Origin: DTPU01 sp963827855
Lineage (GTDB): Bacteria; Planctomycetota; Phycisphaerae; Sedimentisphaerales; Anaerobacaceae
Length of the DNA: 64,000 nt
Reading direction: 5' to 3'
NCBI GenBank assembly: GCA_963827855.1
Contig: CAWHBY010000002.1
Coordinates: 2,294,001 to 2,358,000 of the forward strand
The number at the start of each line of letters is the position of its first letter. The stretch's first letter is position 1. The notes beneath the pieces were generated by a model that made no database searches, had not been told where the DNA came from, and saw nothing but the letters and a program-made list of their open reading frames with translations. The translations under genes were made by a program, and so were the position numbers. This document shows, piece by piece, positions 18,453 to 27,905 of the stretch.

Positions 18453-19159
18453 AGGAAGCGACAATGGCATTCGAAGGTGTGACCGTACGGTACGAGACGG
18501 GCGGAGAACCAGCCCTCTCGGGCATCTCATTCTCAGTGGCCGCCGGAGAACGAGCAGCCCTGCTCGGGCTCAACGGCTCCGGCAAGACGACCCTGCTCAT
18601 GGCTGCAGTTGGCCTGGTCGCGCATGAGGGTACGATCCGGATCTGCGGGACGCCCCTCGCGCGAGGTACGGTGGCCCAGGCGAGGGAGAGAACGGGCTTT
18701 CTGTTCAACGTCCCTGAGGATCAACTCCTGCTGCCCAAGGTGGTCGACGACGTGGCCTTCGGGCTGCTCCGCAAAGACATGGAGAGGACTGAGGCCATCG
18801 CCAGGGCCAAGCAGAACCTCCACTCGCTCGGTATCTCGCATCTCGCTGAGTCGCCGCTCCATCACCTGTCCCACGGCCAGAAGCAGCGCGTGGCTCTGGC
18901 AGGGGCCCTCGTCACTCACCCGCCACTGTTCCTTCTCGACGAGCCGTCTGCAGGCCTCGACCCACCCGGCAAGCGAGTCCTCATCCAGTTGCTCTCTCGT
19001 CTAAACGCAGCCGTGCTTGTGGCCACGCACGATCTGGACTTCGCTTCGCGTCTGTGCGACCGTTTCGTCCTGCTGGACAAGGGCCGGATTGTGTCCGATG
19101 GCCCTGATCTGGAGCCCGTGCGCCGCGCCTGGGGGCTAGGGCCGAGCCTGACACAGTAG
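18449..19159 (+). CDS. ECF transporter ATP-binding protein (A component)
   Basis: 236 residues, one ABC ATPase domain. Walker A GLNGSGKTT (40-48), Q-loop with FNVPEDQLLLP, which has the VPEDQ form typical of ECF/cobalt-type ATPases, signature LSHGQKQR, Walker B LFLLDEPSAGLD and H-loop VATHD are all intact. Start ATG 18449 overlaps the T-component stop. Only one ATPase gene is present, so it probably works as a homodimer, as in CbiO-type systems. It is the last gene of the operon; 134 bases follow before the next gene. Confidence 0.93.
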   Translation: MKEATMAFEGVTVRYETGGEPALSGISFSVAAGERAALLGLNGSGKTTLLMAAVGLVAHEGTIRICGTPLARGTVAQARERTGFLFNVPEDQLLLPKVVDDVAFGLLRKDMERTEAIARAKQNLHSLGISHLAESPLHHLSHGQKQRVALAGALVTHPPLFLLDEPSAGLDPPGKRVLIQLLSRLNAAVLVATHDLDFASRLCDRFVLLDKGRIVSDGPDLEPVRRAWGLGPSLTQ

Positions 19160-19293
19160 AATGGCCCATGGTCCGTTCGGAGTCTGCGGTACGGCCAGCA
19201 GTCGCAGGTCTGGGATGGTTTCAGCCCATCCTATTGTAATCGGGGCTAGTGCCTGGGTATCATTGGGAGCCGTGACGTGCAGGGGCATCACCT

Positions 19294-21735
19294 ATGCGAT
19301 CAAAGACGAAATCTGGTGTCACCAAGAAGAGAAAGGCGAAGGGGAAACCACGGGCATTGGCCGCTAGAGAAGGCGATGGGCGGTATCGCAGGCTTCTGGA
19401 TCTGGCCGGGGATGCCATCTTTGTGGCCGATGCCGAGACGGGGGTGTTCGTAGAGGCCAATCCCAAGGCCGAGGAGCTCCTGGGCATCCCCCGCAAACAG
19501 ATCCTGGGCATGCACTTCACGCAGTTGCATCCCCCCGACGAGGCGGACCACCATAGACAGATGTTTCAATGGGGTCTGGATCACCCAGGGAGCGTGTCGG
19601 ACAGGGATCTCTGGGTCGTTCATCGCGATGGGCATCGGATTCCTGTGGAGATCTGCGTCGGCGTGATGCAGTGGAACGGTCGAAGGGTCATCCAGGGGAT
19701 CTTCCGCGACCTCACCGAGCGGCGGAGGGGCGAGGCGGCGTTACAGGAGAGCGAAGAGCGCTTCCGGCGGATCTTCGACCAATCGCCCATCGGGGCCGCC
19801 ATTGTCTCTCCGGACTACCGTTTCCTGCAGGTCAACGAGGCCCTGTGTCGCATCCTGGGATACTCTCCCGAGGAGCTGACCTCCCTGAGATTCTCAGACG
19901 TCACCCACCCGGATCACCTGGCTGCAGATCTCGAACAGATACGCCGTCTGGGCCTCGGGGAGATCGATCAGTACACAACAGACAAGCGGTACGTCCGGAA
20001 GGACGGCCGCATCGTCTGGGGGCACCTCTCTGTGCGCGCAATAAGAGACGCAGGGGGCCGTCTGCTCTACTGCCTGCCGATGGTCGAGGACATCACGCTA
20101 CAGAAGCGGGTGGAGAGGCTGATCCATACCCAGCGAGACCTGGCCCTGGCCCTCAATAGGATCACCTCTCTGGCGTCAGGGCTGCGCCTATGCATCGAGG
20201 CCGCCCTTGACCTCTCGGAGATGGCCGGCGGTGGCGTCTATCTTCTCGATGACGACTCCGCGGCGTTGGACCTGGTGGTCCATCAAGGGCTGTCCCCGGA
20301 GTTTGTGTCCATGGTCTCTCACTTTGAGGCCGACTCGGCCCATACGCGGCTCGTGACGGCGGGCAAGCCCGTCTATTCCGAGTACTCCAGATTGGGGTTG
20401 CCGCTCAATGGGACCGTTCAGAGGGAGGGCCTGCTGGGCAGCGCCATCGTTCCCATACAGCACGAAGGCCGGGTGATAGGTTGCCTCAATGTGGCCTCGC
20501 ATACCACGGATGAGCTGCCTCAGTTCGCCCGCGATGCGATTGAGACCATCGCGGCCCAGATGGGCGGCTCGATCGCCCGCCTGAAGGCAGAACAGGCCCT
20601 GCGAGAGAGCGAGGAGCGGTTCCACCTGGCGGTCCAGGGCGCCGACGACGGCCTGTGGGACTGGCCCGATATGGGGCGGGACCGCCAGTGGTGGTCCAGG
20701 CGGTTCTACGAGCTCTTGGGGTACTCGGAAGGCGAGATCCAGCCCAGCAACTCCCGCTTCAACAGTCTCGTCCACACTGAGGACCTCGACACGGTCCTGG
20801 CGGTCCTGCGAACCCATCAGGAAAAGGACGGACCGTTCGACATCGAGTTTCGACTCAAGACCCGGTCCGGCGAGTACCGATGGTTCTCCGCACGCGGGGC
20901 CGTGGTGCGGACCCAGGAAGGCCGGCCCTGCCGCATGTCCGGTTCGATCCGGGATATCACGGATCGCCGCAAGGCCCAGATCCAGCGAGCGACCTACCAG
21001 GCCAGACTCAAGAACCTGACGGCACAACTGGCCCTAGCCGAGGAACGAGAGCGCCGCCGCATCGCGGTGGGTGTGCACGACGACATCGGCCAGAAGCTCG
21101 TGCTGGCCAAGCTGGAGCTCCAATCCCTCCGACGGACGATCCGCCAATCCAAGGTCGCCCAGGGCGTGGACCGCGTCTGTGACCTCATCGACCAGACCAT
21201 GGAGGACGCCCACTCGTTGGCCTTTGAATTGAGTAACCCAGTCCTCTATGAGGTCGGATTATCAGAGGCGGTCGAGGCTTGGCTGACCCAGCGAATCGAG
21301 AAGCAGGCCGGCATTGACTGCGACTTCGCCTCCGAGCTGGCCGGGGCCAGGTTGGATGAGAGCGTCGCGGTCGTCCTGTTCCAGGCCGTACGCGAGGTCC
21401 TGACCAACGTAGTCAAGCACGCCCGGGCCCGCCACATCAAGGTTCGCGTCCACAAGGTCAAGGATGAGGTCCAGGTGGTCGTGGAAGACGATGGGGTCGG
21501 TCTCGATCCGGCCGTCCTGGATCGGTCCGCCGATCCACAGCGAGGTCTGGGTCTTTTCAACGTGAAAGAGCGTCTGGAGTACCTTATGGGTCGAGTGGAG
21601 ATCCACTCCTCTCCAGGTCAGGGGACAACGGTCACCCTGGCGGCTCCGTTCAAGACCTCGGATCAGGATCGAGTTCGATCCAAGGCCCAGGACCCAGGCC
21701 GGTCGTCAGTCTCCCCTTCGCCCTATTTGCTGTAA
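19294..21735 (+). CDS. PAS-PAS-GAF-PAS sensor histidine kinase (HisKA_3 type)
   Basis: 813 residues, no membrane helix. A basic N-terminus (MRSKTKSGVTKKRKAKGK) precedes PAS domain 1 (about 30-145), PAS domain 2 (about 150-275, FDQSPIGAAIVSPDYRFLQV), a GAF domain (about 285-435), PAS domain 3 (about 445-565) and a HisKA_3/HATPase_c core. The phospho-acceptor is His595 in IAVGVHDDIGQKL; ATP-binding boxes are EDDGVGLDPA and RGLGLFNVKERLEYLMGR. It shares its core architecture with the kinase at 9499-11473. No response regulator is adjacent, so it is an orphan kinase or shares the regulator encoded at 11470. The region between it and the ECF operon shows no gene. Confidence 0.9.
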   Translation: MRSKTKSGVTKKRKAKGKPRALAAREGDGRYRRLLDLAGDAIFVADAETGVFVEANPKAEELLGIPRKQILGMHFTQLHPPDEADHHRQMFQWGLDHPGSVSDRDLWVVHRDGHRIPVEICVGVMQWNGRRVIQGIFRDLTERRRGEAALQESEERFRRIFDQSPIGAAIVSPDYRFLQVNEALCRILGYSPEELTSLRFSDVTHPDHLAADLEQIRRLGLGEIDQYTTDKRYVRKDGRIVWGHLSVRAIRDAGGRLLYCLPMVEDITLQKRVERLIHTQRDLALALNRITSLASGLRLCIEAALDLSEMAGGGVYLLDDDSAALDLVVHQGLSPEFVSMVSHFEADSAHTRLVTAGKPVYSEYSRLGLPLNGTVQREGLLGSAIVPIQHEGRVIGCLNVASHTTDELPQFARDAIETIAAQMGGSIARLKAEQALRESEERFHLAVQGADDGLWDWPDMGRDRQWWSRRFYELLGYSEGEIQPSNSRFNSLVHTEDLDTVLAVLRTHQEKDGPFDIEFRLKTRSGEYRWFSARGAVVRTQEGRPCRMSGSIRDITDRRKAQIQRATYQARLKNLTAQLALAEERERRRIAVGVHDDIGQKLVLAKLELQSLRRTIRQSKVAQGVDRVCDLIDQTMEDAHSLAFELSNPVLYEVGLSEAVEAWLTQRIEKQAGIDCDFASELAGARLDESVAVVLFQAVREVLTNVVKHARARHIKVRVHKVKDEVQVVVEDDGVGLDPAVLDRSADPQRGLGLFNVKERLEYLMGRVEIHSSPGQGTTVTLAAPFKTSDQDRVRSKAQDPGRSSVSPSPYLL

Positions 21736-21748
21736 CGCCCCATGCTCA

Positions 21749-23929
21749 TCAGGGCGCTCGCAGCAACCCCTCCGAGCGTACGGTCCACTGGCCGTCGGCC
21801 GGAAAGCCCGGTGCAGGCCTCGGCGGCCCGCCGTCCCACCCTGCCGCCATCATCGCGGCCGCGTACAGCAGGCCGCCGTTGCCGGGCAGGTAGATCGTGA
21901 GGCCCGGGCGCTGGTGGTTGTGGCCGTTGAGGCGGTAGCGGTTCTTGGGCGTGTCCAGCAGCAGGGCATCCACCGCCTTGGCCGGCTCGCCCAACCGGGC
22001 CGCGCACATCGCCACCATCGGATAGTCCCAGCCCCAGGTGTCGGGCCAGTTCCAGTTGTCGAAGATCCAGAAAAGGGTCCGCCGCATGGCCTGCGGGTCG
22101 ATCCCCGGACCCGGCAGCAGGCCGAGCGCGCCCGTCACGGACGGATGGTCGTCCACCCACTTCTTCTGCGAATAGGTCGCGACCGCGGTCTCCGCAAACA
22201 GGTACTTGTCCCCTTCGAGGGCCGGCCTGGCCAGGTCCTTCAAGACCCGGTCCCACTTCTCATCGCGGCCAAGACCCAGCCTGACCCGCCACTGCTGGGC
22301 GGCCTCCAGACCCCATCGCCAATAGGTCAGCTCGAAGGTCGGATTCAGGGTCCTGTCCTTGGGAAAGATCTCTTGAGCGCCCTGAAGCGTCGGTCCCAGG
22401 ACGTATCTCCGGCTGTTGGGGTCCCACGCGGCGTAGGAGGCCATGAACTCGGCGGTCTCCTGGACCACGTCCCTGAACCGCTCCAGGGTGGCCCGGTCCT
22501 GGCGTTCACGATAGACGAGCTCCGCATAGAAGATCGGGTGAGGTTGTTGCCAGATCAGAAAAGGTCCCACGGGTGAGGGCGATTCGGCGCCGGTCGGAGA
22601 GGTCATCTTGGGCCAGCGGGCGCCGACGTAGCCCTGCCGCTTGGCAGTGCCCTGTGCGCGGGGCAGTATGGCCTGGTAATAGCCCAGGCTCCTTTCCAGA
22701 AGACCCAGCCGTCCCCACAAGGCAAAGTGCGCTGCATGCCACCAGTGCATCTCCAGGTGGAACTTGCCTTCCCACGTGTTGTACGTCAGGCCTGACTCCT
22801 GGGGAGGCAGGCTGCCCGCGCACTGGATCGCGGTCAGGTACTGCGATAGCACGATCCGCCGTTCGAGCTCCCTCCAACGCCCGTCCTGGCTGGCCGACAG
22901 GTCGATCGCCCCACCCGTCTGCCAGAAGTGGTTCCAGTGCGCGGCTGCAGCAGCCCGGGCCTGGTCAAAGCCGGGCAGATCGCCGGCGATGGGCTGCTGC
23001 GCAAAGGCACAGACCAGCTCCAGATCCTGGACGTCCTGGCCGGGGGTCAGCACAAATCGGTGCGGACCCGCGGCAGCGAGGCTGGCCCGGCCGGACCACG
23101 CCGCAGCCACGTGGTATGCGTCGCTGTCGAGCGTGCGGCTGAACTCCGCCCTGCCTGGACGAGGCTGGCCAAGCGCGGTCTGATGCGCATCGGGTCTTGT
23201 CCAGTCCGCCGTCACCGTGGCGCCCGTGCCATAGGGGAAGTGGATCTGTATCCGGATCAGGCCCTGCCTCAGCAGCGGCGACGCAACTCGTACGGCCACC
23301 GCGTCCATCGTGGGATGGCAGGTCGTCTGCACCTCCACGGGCTGGCCATCCAGCTTGAACCTGCTGACCAGGGCGCCATTCCACAGATCCAGGACCTGCT
23401 CCACGTCGGTCAGGTCATTGGGCTCAGCGGCCCGGCCGTCACGCCGCGTCAGGAGAAAGCCGATCTGGCCGAGATGCAGGCGATGCGGATTGGCCCGCAG
23501 CCACCGAATCTCAGGGGTCTGCTGATTGCCCGGGACGTCGGCGTAGCCCACCTTGCGGCCGGCCAGATCCGTGTACTCCTTGAAGTGGAACCGATCGATG
23601 CTCCATCGCTCGGGATTCGGGGCCGTGTGCCAGCCCCAGTGCGAGAGCGTGGCCAGGGGGATGGTCTTCTCGAATGAAGACGCGAACGTCTGCAGCCCTG
23701 TGGCGTCCACCGTAAACGCAAACTCGCCATTGCCCACAGAGAGGGGATTCTCGGGGTCGAACTGGTGAAGCACCACGTTGTGGCGAGTGACCAGGGGGTG
23801 CCTGTCGATCTTGGCCGGCCCAGAAGGGCCTGGGCCATTGGGCTCCGCCCCAGCCGCAGACTGGAGGAGAACCACCAAGGCAATCGCCATGAGCCCCAGG
23901 GCCGCGAGTCTGCACCGTACTAGTTGCAT
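21749..23929 (-). CDS. Secreted six-hairpin (alpha/alpha)6 glycosidase-like protein
   Basis: 726 residues with a signal peptide (MQLVRCRLAALGLMAIALVV). An N-terminal beta-sandwich region (about 35-330) is followed by an (alpha/alpha)6 barrel. The motif NTWEGKFHLEMHWWHAAHF is characteristic of a GH65/GH95-like group often annotated only as six-hairpin glycosidase; a GWDYPMVAMCAARLG segment follows near the C-terminus. ATG 23929 has GGGAGG 5 bases upstream. It is convergent with the PAS kinase (13 bases between stops) and divergent from the triple-repeat protein. The substrate is not known; glycan debranching next to the GH95 fucosidase gene is plausible. Confidence 0.78.
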   Translation of the reverse strand: MQLVRCRLAALGLMAIALVVLLQSAAGAEPNGPGPSGPAKIDRHPLVTRHNVVLHQFDPENPLSVGNGEFAFTVDATGLQTFASSFEKTIPLATLSHWGWHTAPNPERWSIDRFHFKEYTDLAGRKVGYADVPGNQQTPEIRWLRANPHRLHLGQIGFLLTRRDGRAAEPNDLTDVEQVLDLWNGALVSRFKLDGQPVEVQTTCHPTMDAVAVRVASPLLRQGLIRIQIHFPYGTGATVTADWTRPDAHQTALGQPRPGRAEFSRTLDSDAYHVAAAWSGRASLAAAGPHRFVLTPGQDVQDLELVCAFAQQPIAGDLPGFDQARAAAAAHWNHFWQTGGAIDLSASQDGRWRELERRIVLSQYLTAIQCAGSLPPQESGLTYNTWEGKFHLEMHWWHAAHFALWGRLGLLERSLGYYQAILPRAQGTAKRQGYVGARWPKMTSPTGAESPSPVGPFLIWQQPHPIFYAELVYRERQDRATLERFRDVVQETAEFMASYAAWDPNSRRYVLGPTLQGAQEIFPKDRTLNPTFELTYWRWGLEAAQQWRVRLGLGRDEKWDRVLKDLARPALEGDKYLFAETAVATYSQKKWVDDHPSVTGALGLLPGPGIDPQAMRRTLFWIFDNWNWPDTWGWDYPMVAMCAARLGEPAKAVDALLLDTPKNRYRLNGHNHQRPGLTIYLPGNGGLLYAAAMMAAGWDGGPPRPAPGFPADGQWTVRSEGLLRAP

Positions 23930-24186
23930 TTGACCTCCCTATGGCCTTGATCGCTGAATCGCCGGGTCGTCGAATCCATACTATATCGTGCGCAGGCTGG
24001 CCTGTCACGCCTGCCGCATCCAACGAAGGCCTTGCACCTTCGCAGGGATCTGGTTAAGATAGGCCAATGATGGAGGTCCACAGAGAGAGGTCCTTGGGTA
24101 TTTGGCGTGCCGTCTTCCCCGGCCTGCGGGGGATGGAATTGTGTCGGTGTCAACTCACGCATGGATGTTTGAAAGGAGAATCCGCT

Positions 24187-25221
24187 ATGAAGCGAACGAC
24201 TGGTCAGGTGAACTGGAAGACGGTTGTAGTGTGGGGCGCCTTGCTGGCCCTGTCCGTGGATATCGCCCAGGTCTTGGCCGCTGCAGAAGAGGTCACCGGC
24301 GATTGGGAGATTATCATGGACATGGGCGGCCGCCAGAGCTTTGCCACCCTATGCATCGTCAAGAAGGCGGATGGGACCCTGACGGGCACGTGGGGAAGGA
24401 CCGACCTGTCCAACGTCAAGTTGGACGGCCAGAAGCTCACCTTCGTGCGGACCGTGAAATTCGGGGACCAGGAGTTCCCCATGAACTACACGGGGACGTT
24501 CAAGGACGGCAAGATCGCGGGAAGCTTCTCCACCGACCAGGGCGAATTCACGGCCAATGGCGCCCGCAAGAAGCCCAAGTGCCCGGCACTGGGCCAGTGG
24601 GACCTCAGCTACAAGGTCCAAGACCAGGATATTGCCGCCAAGCTGGTCATCACGCAGAAGACCGACGGCTCGCTGGATGCCAAGTGGACCAGCGCGATGG
24701 GCGAGAGCACGGTTTCCAACGTCAAGTTCCAGGATAGCAAGCTCAGCCTCTCAAGAACGGTCAAGTTCAACGACAACTCCTTTGACATGACCTTCGAAGG
24801 CACGATCAAGGACAACAAGCTGACCGGCACCAACAAGAGCGATATGGGCGAGATCGAGGTCACAGGCCAGCGGTCAGGGGCAGCCCTGATCGGCAAGTGG
24901 GATCTGACCATCAACGCCGAGCAGGGGACGTTCACCGGTCTGCTGATCGTGGAGCCCGATCTGAGCGCCCGGTACGACTTCTTCGGCGGCGAGATCCCCG
25001 CCAAAGAACTGAAGTTCGACGGCAGCCAGCTCAGCTTCAAGGTCTCGATCGGTTTTGGAGACCAGGACTCGGAGATGGAATTCAAGGCCAAGATCGACGG
25101 CAAGACCCTCAAGGGCCAGCAGGTCTCGCAGTTCGGCACCGCGGACGTGACCGGAAAGAAGATCGAGCCGGCCCCCGCGACACCGGCCGCACCGGCCAAG
25201 GCTGCCAGCCCGACCAAGTAG
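24187..25221 (+). CDS. Secreted protein with three tandem ~100-residue beta repeats
   Basis: 344 residues. ATG 24187 has AAAGGAG upstream at 24172-24178. After a signal-type segment (about 10-32) the protein consists of three homologous units at about 36-128, 135-232 and 236-330. Each starts G-x-W-[DE] (GDWEIIMDMGG, GQWDLSYKVQD, GKWDLTINAEQ), continues with an L-x(2)KxDG-type turn, V-x-[FL]-DG/QD-x-[KQ]-L, a [VI]xFGD/ND segment and ends G-E-x-x-x-[ANT]-G. The pattern suggests small antiparallel beta sheets or a barrel. The tail is Pro/Ala-rich (PAPATPAAPAKAASPTK). I do not recognise a named family with certainty, and no catalytic residues stand out. It lies between two glycosidase genes on the opposite strand. 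Confidence 0.75.
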   Translation: MKRTTGQVNWKTVVVWGALLALSVDIAQVLAAAEEVTGDWEIIMDMGGRQSFATLCIVKKADGTLTGTWGRTDLSNVKLDGQKLTFVRTVKFGDQEFPMNYTGTFKDGKIAGSFSTDQGEFTANGARKKPKCPALGQWDLSYKVQDQDIAAKLVITQKTDGSLDAKWTSAMGESTVSNVKFQDSKLSLSRTVKFNDNSFDMTFEGTIKDNKLTGTNKSDMGEIEVTGQRSGAALIGKWDLTINAEQGTFTGLLIVEPDLSARYDFFGGEIPAKELKFDGSQLSFKVSIGFGDQDSEMEFKAKIDGKTLKGQQVSQFGTADVTGKKIEPAPATPAAPAKAASPTK

Positions 25222-25313
25222 AACACACTCACCTCTTCACTGAACTCGGACAGGGGCTTGGACGAAGGTCCAGGCCCTTGTTCTTTGTCCACAAGACCCG
25301 CCGAGCATCCCGC

Positions 25314-27710
25314 CTACCTCATCGATCTCTGCAGGTTGCCGTCCAGCCGGATACTCTCGCCGACACGCGTGTACGTGGCCTCCCGCGCCCTGCCGTAACG
25401 GATCCTCAGGGGCAGGCCCGCCTTGGAGCGGATCGTGACCCAGGTGAGCTGGCCTTCGTTCCACCGGATGTCCACCTCAAAGCCGCCCCGCGCACGCAGG
25501 CCTGTCACCGAGCCGTTGCGCCAGGCCTTGGGCAGTGCGGGCAGAAGCTCGATCTCGCCCGCGTGGCTCTGGAGCAGCGTCTCGGCGATGGCCACTGTGC
25601 CGCCGAAATTGCCGTCGATCTGGAATGGCGGATGTGCATCAAACAGGTTCGGGTAGGTCCGTTCGGGCTGCAGCAAGAGGGTGAGGATCTTGTAGGTGTG
25701 TTCCGCGTCCTGCAGCCGGGCCCAGAGGTTGAGGCGCCAGGCAATGGCCCAGCCTGTGGCCATGTCGCCGCGGGTCTCCAGGCTCTTGCGGACCGCAGCA
25801 GCCAGGTCAGGCGTGCCCCGAAGGGTGATCTGGGCGCTCGGATAGAACCCGTAGAGGTGGGACACGTGCCTGTGGTGCTGATCAGGGGCCTTGAGGTCCC
25901 AGTCCTCGAGCCACTCCTGGATCTGACCCTGGGCGCCGATCTGCGTCGGCGCAAGCCTGGCACGCGTCGCCACCCACCGGCTGCGGCTGTTCGGGTCCCT
26001 TCCCAGGATCTCGGAGGCCTGGATGCAGTCTGTGAAGAGGTCTCGGAGGATCTGGTTGTCCATGGTGGGCCCTGCACAGACGCTGGTGCCGAACGGGTGC
26101 GGATTCTCAGGTGACAATGAGGGGCAGGTGACCAGCCATTTGTGCTGCGGCTCTTCGACCAGGGTGTCCAGGAAGAACTCCGCAGCGCCCTTCAGGGCTG
26201 GATAGACCTTCTCCAGGAAGGCCCTGTCCTGGCTGAACAGGTAGTGCTCCCACAGGAGCGTGCAGAGCCATGCCCCGCCAGTCGGCCACATGCCATATTG
26301 CGGACCATCGATCGGCGCAGAGGCCCGCCAGAGATCGGTGTTGTGGTGGCTGACCCAGCCCCCTGCGCCATACTGGACCTCGGCCGTGTGGCCGCCGGTC
26401 ACCGTGAGGTCCTGGACCAGACCGACCAGGGGCTCCACACACTCGGCCAGGTTCGTCGACTCGGCAGGCCAGTAGTTCATCTCCGTGTTGATGTTGATGG
26501 TGTACTTGCTGCCCCAGGGCGGGTCCATGAGGTTGTTCCAGAGGCCCTGGAGATTGGCGGGCTGGCTGCCTCGGCGCGAGCTGGAGATCAGCAGGTATCT
26601 GCCGAACTGGAAGTACAGGGCAGCCAACTGCGGGTCACGGCTGGTCGCGAAGGCCTTGATCCGATCGTCCGTCGGCAGGCGGCCGGCGTCCGTGCTGCCG
26701 AGCTCCAGGGAGACCCTGCGGAACAGCCGCTGGTGCTCTGCGACGTGATCGCTCCGAAGGCCGTCATAGGGCCTCTGGCCTGCAGCCGCGAGGCTGGCCT
26801 TGGCGAGTGCCTCCGGGTCGCCGCTGACGTCCCTGAAGTTCTTGTAGCTGGTCGCCGCAGCGATCAGCAGTGTGGCTGAATCCGCGCCGCTGACCGCAAT
26901 CGAGTCCTTCTGCACTGAGGTCTTGCCGCCCTGCGCCATCACCTGGACGCGGGCCTGGAACTTCAAGGCCCCGGCGATCCCCTCGGCCTGTCCATTGACG
27001 CCTGCCATCACGAGGGTCTGCGGCGGTTCCGTCCGGATCGTGGCCTTCTGCGGCGTCGCCATGCTCGCCGTGAAGGTGATCTGGCCGGGCTTGTCCGCAA
27101 ACAGCCGGACCACCATGACCTGATCGACCGGGCTGGCGAAGACCTCGCGGGTGAACGTCACGCCACCCGCAACATAGGCCACCTTCGCAATCGCCGTGTC
27201 GAGGTCCAGGTCGCGGCGGTAGTTCTCGACCGCGTTGACTTCCGGGAAGGTCAGGAGCAGGTCTCCCACCGGCTCATAGGGCATCTGCTTCAAAGGCTTG
27301 GCCAGGACCTTCTGGCCGATCAGTGCATGCGCCTCGCGGTACTTGGCGTCAAAGATCAGGCGGCGGACCTCAGGGAGTGCATCCCGGGCCTCGGGATTGA
27401 CCGGGTCATGCGGCCCTCCTGCCCAGAGGGTGTCCTCATTGAGGCACAGACGCTCGTGGACGATGCCGCCAAAGATCATCGCGCCGAGCCGGCCATTGCC
27501 CACAGCCAGGGCCTCCACCCACTGCTGGGCCGGCCTGCGGTACCACAGGGTCAGGCTGGATTCAGGCGGCTGGGCCTGCCCCAGAAACTGCCCGCTGAAG
27601 CCTGCAGCCGAGTCCGCCTCGCCGGATGCAGCCTGGACTCGGCCAGGACACGCCAGAGACCCCGCAAAAATCGCTCCTGCGATCAAGGCCCAAAAACCTG
27701 AATGCTTCAC
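25314..27710 (-). CDS. GH95 alpha-L-fucosidase
   Basis: 798 residues. GTG 27710 is preferred with AGGAG 7 bases upstream; signal peptide MKHSGFWALIAGAIFAGSLA. The N-terminal domain has the GH95 opening (WVEALAVGNGRLGAMIFGG, LNEDTLWAGGP). The barrel carries ININTEMNYWPAE, matching the two Asn that activate water in Bifidobacterium AfcA, CPSLSPENPHP with the general-acid Glu, and PPFQIDGNFGGT with the Asp. Length and motifs fit full-length GH95. It should release alpha-1,2-linked L-fucose (or L-galactose) from glycans by inversion, in the periplasm or outside. It faces the triple-repeat protein gene tail to tail. Confidence 0.93.
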   Translation of the reverse strand: MKHSGFWALIAGAIFAGSLACPGRVQAASGEADSAAGFSGQFLGQAQPPESSLTLWYRRPAQQWVEALAVGNGRLGAMIFGGIVHERLCLNEDTLWAGGPHDPVNPEARDALPEVRRLIFDAKYREAHALIGQKVLAKPLKQMPYEPVGDLLLTFPEVNAVENYRRDLDLDTAIAKVAYVAGGVTFTREVFASPVDQVMVVRLFADKPGQITFTASMATPQKATIRTEPPQTLVMAGVNGQAEGIAGALKFQARVQVMAQGGKTSVQKDSIAVSGADSATLLIAAATSYKNFRDVSGDPEALAKASLAAAGQRPYDGLRSDHVAEHQRLFRRVSLELGSTDAGRLPTDDRIKAFATSRDPQLAALYFQFGRYLLISSSRRGSQPANLQGLWNNLMDPPWGSKYTININTEMNYWPAESTNLAECVEPLVGLVQDLTVTGGHTAEVQYGAGGWVSHHNTDLWRASAPIDGPQYGMWPTGGAWLCTLLWEHYLFSQDRAFLEKVYPALKGAAEFFLDTLVEEPQHKWLVTCPSLSPENPHPFGTSVCAGPTMDNQILRDLFTDCIQASEILGRDPNSRSRWVATRARLAPTQIGAQGQIQEWLEDWDLKAPDQHHRHVSHLYGFYPSAQITLRGTPDLAAAVRKSLETRGDMATGWAIAWRLNLWARLQDAEHTYKILTLLLQPERTYPNLFDAHPPFQIDGNFGGTVAIAETLLQSHAGEIELLPALPKAWRNGSVTGLRARGGFEVDIRWNEGQLTWVTIRSKAGLPLRIRYGRAREATYTRVGESIRLDGNLQRSMR

Positions 27711-27864
27711 GTCCGTCTCCTTTCCAGAGGTCCTCGAATGACCTGCCTGGCAATACTGACGGCATAGGATAGCACATCGGCCTGAAGGAATGAACAGCCC
27801 AATGCCGGGTCTCTCACGGGCATGCGGATATCCGCCAATCCACTCAATCGCCCCATCTGAGGAT

Positions 27865-27881
27865 GCCGATATAGCCGCAGA
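27865..27881 (+). promoter_or_regulatory. Shared leader motif before TonB receptor 1
   Basis: GCCGATATAGCCGCAGA lies 41 bases before the ATG of receptor 1. An almost identical motif is found 40 bases before receptor 2 (30358-30374), while the surrounding spacer differs. The spacing suggests a conserved promoter or transcript leader element. Confidence 0.4.
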
Positions 27882-27905
27882 GTCGTTCAGAAGGGAGCAA
27901 CGATT

